Positions 58,281-64,000 of a DNA stretch of 64,000 nt are shown in pieces. The first letter of the stretch is position 1. Each line of letters starts with the position of its first letter. Below the pieces are notes generated by a model, which was not told the DNA's origin, searched no databases, and worked only from the letters and a program-made list of their open reading frames with translations. The stretch spans positions 1,364,001-1,428,000 of the forward strand of contig JAIUCV010000102.1 in assembly GCA_026724425.1 (NCBI GenBank). Reading direction: 5' to 3'. The DNA is from Erythrophleum ivorense (lineage: Eukaryota > Streptophyta > Magnoliopsida > Fabales > Fabaceae). The position numbers and the translations under genes are program-made.

Positions 58281-60872
58281 TCAATAGTCGTCTCCCTTGG
58301 AAACAACTTCTTTGCAACTAGGTCGCAGTAAAATGGTGTGCTCAAACTGTGATACATAGCTTCCCTTGACATCACACAGAGGAGGGTACGGCTGAAAACA
58401 AAACAGAGACAAAAAAAAAAAAAAAAAGATTTAACCTTTTTAACTCCAGAGCATTTCATGAATGAATGATCATTTTAGACTCTAGTGTGAGAAGAGTTTT
58501 ACCTGAACAATGCCAGCGTCGCAGAGATTCTTGAGAGCCATTAAATATTTGGTTTCACCAATGCGGTCCAAATAACGTCTGCAGAAGGCAAGAGTCGAGA
58601 AATTCTTGTTAATGGTGGCAAGAAGTTGTTTTGCTCTAGGCAACCTCAAGGGGACATGTCCAACGTCAAAATTCTTCATGTAGTGGCTACATTCTAAGTC
58701 TTCTCTCACATATCCTTTCCCTGCAATACACATCCAGAGAATCCAACATTAGTGAATCCCAAAGATGCAGTTGCTTTTTTTATCTTAATAGTTGGATGTC
58801 CAAGCTTCTTTACCGGTTGATCCAAATGTTTCAATGGCATAAAATTCTCCCTCTTCCATCTTCGTCTGCTCGCCTCCTTTAACGATAGGAACGGATTTAC
58901 CAGCGTGTATCTGATAAGGTCCAATGCTATGTCCATTCAAGTTTCGGATACTCTTAACTGCCAAAAGGACAAAACAGGTTAAGGTTTAATAACTGCCACT
59001 GATGTAACAGAGGTCATCAGATTCTCCATTGGATATCATCAGTACCTTGGAAGACTTTTCCATTGATTTCAACCTCATAAGACTCCATGACCTCCTGAAT
59101 TGCAGCACCGACATCACAGAGACGGACATCGATTCCAGCTTCCTGAACCAGCCAAAAACAAATCCACAAAGTGGGTTATGTATAATACTATACGGTTCCT
59201 AACAAGCCAAAGCCTAGAATAAATCACTTTCACACAGAGCTTGTTTGAGCTTAGAAGAACAAAAGGATGAAGACAACATATTCGTGGATATTAGCAATAA
59301 GAACAATCAGTACCTTGATACCGGTATAAGTAGCTTCACGGGAGGCTGCTAAGAGAGGATCAAACATAGGATTGAATGCAACTGTAAATGCACAGTCAAT
59401 AATATGCCCTGCAAAAGAAGAGATGCTAGTTTTTATCAGACATTTGTACAGAGGAAAAACAAAAACGGAATCGAAAATTGACAGTCATTACCATCAATGT
59501 GTGTTCCAAAATCCAATTTCATAACATCGTCGTACTGAAGTACAGTCTTATCTCCGGAGTTAGGGGTCCAATGAGCAGCAACCCTGAAAGTTAAAAAACA
59601 AAAGCCATTAGAGAAACATGACTAATGAAAAGGAACAGAAAATTGTTGGTAGAAAGAGAAAGAAGATGGCAAATTTATAACCAACCAATTCAAAGAGCAT
59701 CCTGTTGGGAATGCAATACCAGCTTGAAGACCATTCTCCTGTATCAGCTTACGAACAGTATCCTCCAGAGTCTCACATATATCAGTCATCAACATTCCAG
59801 GCTTCACTATGCTTCTGATATATTTCCGAACCTGGCGATGAACTTCTGCAGCCTGGCGTACAGAGTTATACATAGGCTTCTCTAGACGCTCCATTTCTCT
59901 CTTCTCCTCAGATGTTGTTCTCCATAAATTGCTACATCACAGAGATCAAGACCAAAACCTTAAAATGTCAGCACAAAAAGTTTGATAAAGATCATAAACG
60001 AATAGTCTTGACATCAAAAAGACTGAAAATCCATACAAAACAAAAAAAAATTAAAACTTCTCTACAATCCATAAAACGTAAGCCTATTGCATAGTATAAC
60101 ATATAACTAAGAGTAATACGAAACTTACTCATCCTTGTACTGTTGGATTTCACCTTCAGGAAACTCTCCGGATGGGAAGAGCTGAGCGACAGGAATTGAA
60201 GGTGGATCAGTCTGTTGAGGCAGTTCCTTCTTCTTCCTGCAGCATAATCGAAACTTGTCATTAAAACAACCACCACAAGTGACAAGCTAAAAGAAACAAA
60301 AGTAGAAAAAAGAAAAAAAAAAAACATTCTCTTACTTGCTTTTATTTTTCTTCTTCTTCTTCTTCGTTGAAGCCTCAGCTAACAAGAGAAGAAAAAATGA
60401 AGTCTAATATTAATCCACCATACAGGCATAAACTCGCCGATTCTAAGAAACAAAGGATCAAATCTTAAAAAATTCAAATCCCAAGACCAATTCAAAGAAT
60501 AATCATAGAAAGCTAGTTCCTTTGACGAAACGAAGATAAACATAACATTTACAGAAGTCCAAATTTCCACCACCTACTAATCAATAACACAGAAAGATAG
60601 CAAAACGATCCATTTTCTTCCTAATTGGTAAATGAATTAGAGAATCGAAAGCTCAAAAACATGTGATCAATCAGAACACCGAAAAAATCAATTAATTCAC
60701 CTTTGCTTCCTTCTTCCTCGTCGTTCTCCTCCTTTCCATCTTCATTCACGTCTGTAATCTCAAGCTTCTTCGAAAGCTCGGATTCCAATTGTTCCTCCTT
60801 TCCGTTGGACGATTCGGCGCCGCCATTATCCACCACGGGAGCTACAGCAACATCAGGATTTTCGCTCGCCAT
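58281..60872 (-). CDS. MAP2B: Methionine aminopeptidase 2 (type II)
   Basis: Ten exons on the minus strand give about 440 residues. The start is [20 protein letters not shown] at 60872, followed by acidic and Lys-rich regions (STKKKKKK near 60350). Catalytic domain: [40 protein letters not shown], metal ligands Asp in [13 protein letters not shown] and HIIDCAF, His in [17 protein letters not shown], Glu in [12 protein letters not shown], and the last Glu in [12 protein letters not shown]. It ends SKGDDY. The enzyme removes initiator Met from cytosolic proteins with small second residues and is the fumagillin-sensitive type. All ligands are present. Matches At3g59990. Confidence 0.96.
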
Positions 60873-61654
60873 CTTCAATTTCGTTTCTTCACCTTAATAA
60901 CAAAGCACTTAATCGTAAAACGAACTCGATGATGAATCGCAGAAAGCAATACAGACGAAGAAGAAGTAGACAAGTTACAAGTCTTTCGCTTTTACCCTTT
61001 ACTGTCTCGCTCGCGCACCTCCGACACCTTTTTCGTCTTTCGTTTGTGGAAGCCCTCGAGATGTTTTGCGTATTTGCAAAATTGGACAACTTTATTATCT
61101 TGTTTACAATAGCAACCCCTCAAATCTAATTCACAATTCCGCTCCTTATTGGGCCTTACCGACATCTGAACATGGGCTGGTTTGGTTTTATATATTGCAT
61201 TTGTCTGTTCGAAATAGTTCTCTATACAATTTTGGTCCTAAGCAGACAAGCAGTGTATAAATAAAATAATAAAATGATGGATCTTCTTCAGTCAACAACA
61301 AACGTGAGAAACGAGAGAAACAAGATGAGTGATGGATGATGAATTAAATTTGAGTTTTGATGAGAATATGATAGTTGGACAAATAAACTCTTCAACTAGT
61401 TGAATATTTTGGCTTCTAAAAGGACATAAAGTAAAGCCAAGTTGGAAACAAAGCTCGTCATAGAGATGGTGTAGTTCACAATGATCAAGGTTTAAAATAA
61501 AAATATTGACAATGTAATTCGTGATTTATTGTAATTAGTTATACAAAACTACATATGAAATGATGCACCAGATGAAATATTTTACCAAGTGAATGACACA
61601 GCTATCTTTTGTTTTCAAAATTTAAAGATATAATCAAATACAGTAATAACAGAT
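60873..61654. other. MAP2B upstream region and proposed inversion junction
   Basis: Contains the MAP2B leader and two Site II-like motifs (TGGGCC at 61150, TGGGCT at 61173). No gene is seen. The ARGOS 3' flank begins on the far side, so the junction of the proposed inversion should lie here. Confidence 0.45.
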
Positions 61655-62035
61655 TTACATAAAAGTGTAAGTGACATCTTTGGCACTAGAAGAAGAAGAA
61701 GAAGAAGAAGAAGAAGGCATGAAGGCAAGAACGACGAGCAAAACCATAATCCCAATGGGAATCAAAAGGAGCATAAACGGAGGGGGAGGTAACGGCGGCA
61801 AAACTAACGGAAGGATTAACAGAGACGCCGTTAGGCCCACCAGCAGAACCAGAGACTCTAAACTGAAATAGTTCGCCGGAATCATCAACCTTTTCTGCGA
61901 CGAGAAAGTCCGTCGTAATTCTTGCTTGCTGGTGTTTTTCCGACTGTTTCTTCCGACGTCCATGGCTACGTTGTTTGAATAACGGTCTTGGACGTTTATG
62001 ATATCCTTTTGTAAGTTTGGGATTTCGCGAATCAT
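61655..62035 (-). CDS. ARGOS: ARGOS organ-size regulator
   Basis: Single-exon protein of 126 residues. N terminus MIREIPNLQKDIINVQDRYS, then a basic part (RKNTSKQELRRTFSSQKRLM). The OSR domain follows: YFSLESLVLLVGLTASLLIL, then the turn PLVLPPLPPPPFMLLLIPIG and a second membrane helix IMVLLVVLAFMP. A Ser run (from a GAA/TTC microsatellite) precedes the final KDVTYTFM. ARGOS and ARL proteins are small ER/Golgi membrane proteins that reduce ethylene sensitivity and prolong cell proliferation in lateral organs. Matches At3g59900; the chromosome 2 relative is ARL (At2g44080). Confidence 0.93.
   Translation of the reverse strand: MIREIPNLQKDIINVQDRYSNNVAMDVGRNSRKNTSKQELRRTFSSQKRLMIPANYFSLESLVLLVGLTASLLILPLVLPPLPPPPFMLLLIPIGIMVLLVVLAFMPSSSSSSSSSSAKDVTYTFM
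61686..61716. repeat. GAA microsatellite coding the Ser run of ARGOS
   Basis: Nine or so GAA units on the plus strand read as Ser codons (TCT/TCC-like) in the ARGOS frame, so repeat slippage changes protein length without breaking the frame. Confidence 0.8.
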
Positions 62036-64000
62036 CTTGTTTCTCGGATTTAGAAAATCGATGAGAAATTGTCGGAAAGATCTGATTTTACTTTAACCCG
62101 AATGCAAGCAAAAGCAAAGAGCCTTTTTTTTAAGTTTCTGGTTAACCAATGCAGCTTGATCGAAGCAGTCGGTGAGGAATTCGAGACGAAATCACGATGA
62201 CCCAAGATCCAGAAACCGAGAATGCAGATGAATCCGAGTTCCTTGACGAGTTAACTCAGAGACACAGATTGAAAAGAAGAAGCTTTTTTCCGGTAGATTC
62301 GATCTGAATTGAGTGATCTTCAGTTCAAACCAAAAGCTGCATTAAGAAATTGTCGATGTTCTGATTAGTAAACTGTTATGAAGAGATCGTAAACACAACA
62401 CAACCGGGTTTAGCTCTCAAAATCAATACAGAAACCTCAAACAAGTTTTCCTCTGTTTTTTTACCTTTAAGCCATTAGAGCCAAATCCCTTATGCGAGAA
62501 GAAGAAGAGAAAATGGGTTTCGTTTGTTCTTGAATGTGTATGAGAGGAAGATGAGTAGCTAATGAAAGAAAGCAAGAAATGATGATTTAAAGGAAAAACA
62601 AAAAATCAACGGGGTTATTAATAAGGACTTGGAGAAGATCAGAGAGAAGAATCAGAAAACATGGGGAGGGTTCAGTGAATTTAGGGATTTCCCAATATGT
62701 TGAAAAGAAGAAAAAGAGAAGCTTCTCTTTTTTTATAATGTGAGAGCAAGTTGCTGATTTTAGAAGATTTGAATTTTGATTTTGTTTCGAGAATTTAGTA
62801 TACATATTTCGTGTGGCCTAGTCTTCCTCCACAATCGCAAGGTTCTTCTCCCCTGGACTATATTTTTTATCATACACATGACGTAAGCCTTTTTAGCTAG
62901 AATCTCCTCGGAATAAGCTTACTTACATGTTAGCAATATTAAAATAATGAGTCTTAAGTATGGGATTGAGTCAGAGCGGTTGGAATGAAAAAAACTAATG
63001 TAATCACAGCAATTTTTGGATCAGTCTTATGTGGAATTTTGTAAATAATCTGTCTAGCTCTCCTAAAATTTGAAGGCATTATTGGAATTTGTGATTCAAA
63101 GTAAATAAATATTTGTATTTTTACTTCGAATATCAGTGTTTGTTTTTAATCAAAAAAGATTGATGAGACTAGGAGATTGCTTTAGTTATCATGTTCATAC
63201 CTACCAATAATTTTGTCTATGTTTGTGGATCGATCAGGACCCATGGTGTTGCTCTTCTCCAAGGCAATTCGTATGGTGAATGTGTTTGTTATAGTGGGAG
63301 ATGTTGGGCCAAAATTTATGCTTTACTTTAAGTCTCGTTTTTTACTTGAATGTAAAGCGAAGTTATCAAACAGTACCAGTTTCGGTTTGGCTCAATTGAA
63401 TTCTAGCTAGTTACAAGTTTGTTGGCTTTAACTTTTCTTCGTTTCAATATGAGTTTTTCACTTTTCGTCTCGCTTCCTTAATTGCACAATCGTCTTTCTC
63501 TGATTTGATAGCTAGTAATTAACATGTACAATTAGAAAAAAGAACTGAGTCGGAAATCATTTTTTTAAATATACATGGTTCAGTGAATTGAGAAACATGC
63601 ATGGGATAGCCTTCAGAGTCAGCGTCAAGTGGGTTTTTTTCTTTTTCTTTTTCTTCTGGCCTTTGTATATACTATAAATTAAAGCTGATTAGTAGTTCAG
63701 GGAATTGATAGATTACCAAAGACCACAACACTTGTTATTCAAATTTTTTCAATTAAATTGTGCAACATTACTTTAGTTAGGTCAAATTAACAATACATAA
63801 AAGACGAGTTATTTGCTATAAAAAAAAAAGTAGAGTTAAAAGTATGAAACTCTTTGACGTGTACCAACAAAGTGATTTTGCATGGATAGCATACCCTGAA
63901 TTAATAAAGTAGAAGTTTTTTCATATTGAAAGATCTTCCCTAGTTTCTAGACCTACTCTATGGATATGATGAAGATCGTATATATAGGGATGTAAAAATG
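62036..64000. other. ARGOS leader and promoter, then intergenic DNA
   Basis: The first ~750 bp are a long leader candidate with pyrimidine-rich stretches in the sense direction, possibly with a 5' UTR intron. Beyond about 62800 the DNA is AT-rich. I see no supported gene to the window end. Confidence 0.45.

Noticed and set aside
63213..63410. Open frame near the window end (starts MSMFVDRSGPMVLL)
   Set aside because: Short, no recognised family, and no promoter or splice support.

Overview
This is plant nuclear DNA, almost certainly from a Brassicaceae species close to Arabidopsis. Coding exons are short and GC-richer, set in AT-rich introns and intergenic DNA with GT-AG junctions. The gene content matches the Arabidopsis thaliana chromosome 3 interval around At3g59900 to At3g60120. 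Locus correspondences are recalled from memory, not searched. The sequence looks orthologous rather than being A. thaliana itself.

Layout. 0-3 kb: a GH1 beta-glucosidase (BGLU27-like, minus). 7-10.2 kb: a Myb-like/bromodomain protein (minus). 11.3-12.4 kb: a truncated peroxisomal-type citrate synthase (CSY5-like, minus). 12.4-17 kb: a decayed accessory patch with a MITE-like element, direct repeats, three separate pieces related to mitochondrial polynucleotide phosphorylase (PNPase) and an mTERF tail. One PNPase-like piece still has an open, correctly phased six-exon frame of 347 residues. 18.7-19.2 kb: a VQ protein. 21.4-22.3 kb: a RING-H2 protein. 22.9 kb: tRNA-Ser(GCT). 23.9-26.2 kb: an MFS transporter. 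27.0-28.4 kb: a PPR protein. 29.1-29.6 kb: a SKP1-like protein. 29.9-31.5 kb: a QWRF/augmin-8 protein.

32-61 kb: an ankyrin-type protein, Rab GDI, tRNA-Val(AAC) and tRNA-Asp(GTC), a Kelch F-box protein (KMD/SKIP20-like), ATG4, an ASHH-type SET protein, a broken F-box/LRR pseudogene, MTHFR, an EMAP-II-like tRNA-binding protein and MAP2. 61.7-62.0 kb: ARGOS. The ankyrin-to-MAP2 block runs opposite to its order in A. thaliana chromosome 3 and in the paralogous chromosome 2 segment (about At2g44080-At2g44190). This suggests a lineage-specific inversion of about 30 kb, with breakpoints near 31.5-32.0 kb and 60.9-61.6 kb.

Most genes are housekeeping or regulatory and do not form one pathway. Local themes are ubiquitin ligase parts (RING, SKP1-like, Kelch F-box), one-carbon and translation functions (MTHFR, tRNA-binding OB protein, methionine aminopeptidase), autophagy and vesicle traffic (ATG4, GDI), and cell growth and division (ARGOS, QWRF). 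The least ordinary stretch is the 12.4-17 kb PNPase/mTERF/CSY5 patch.
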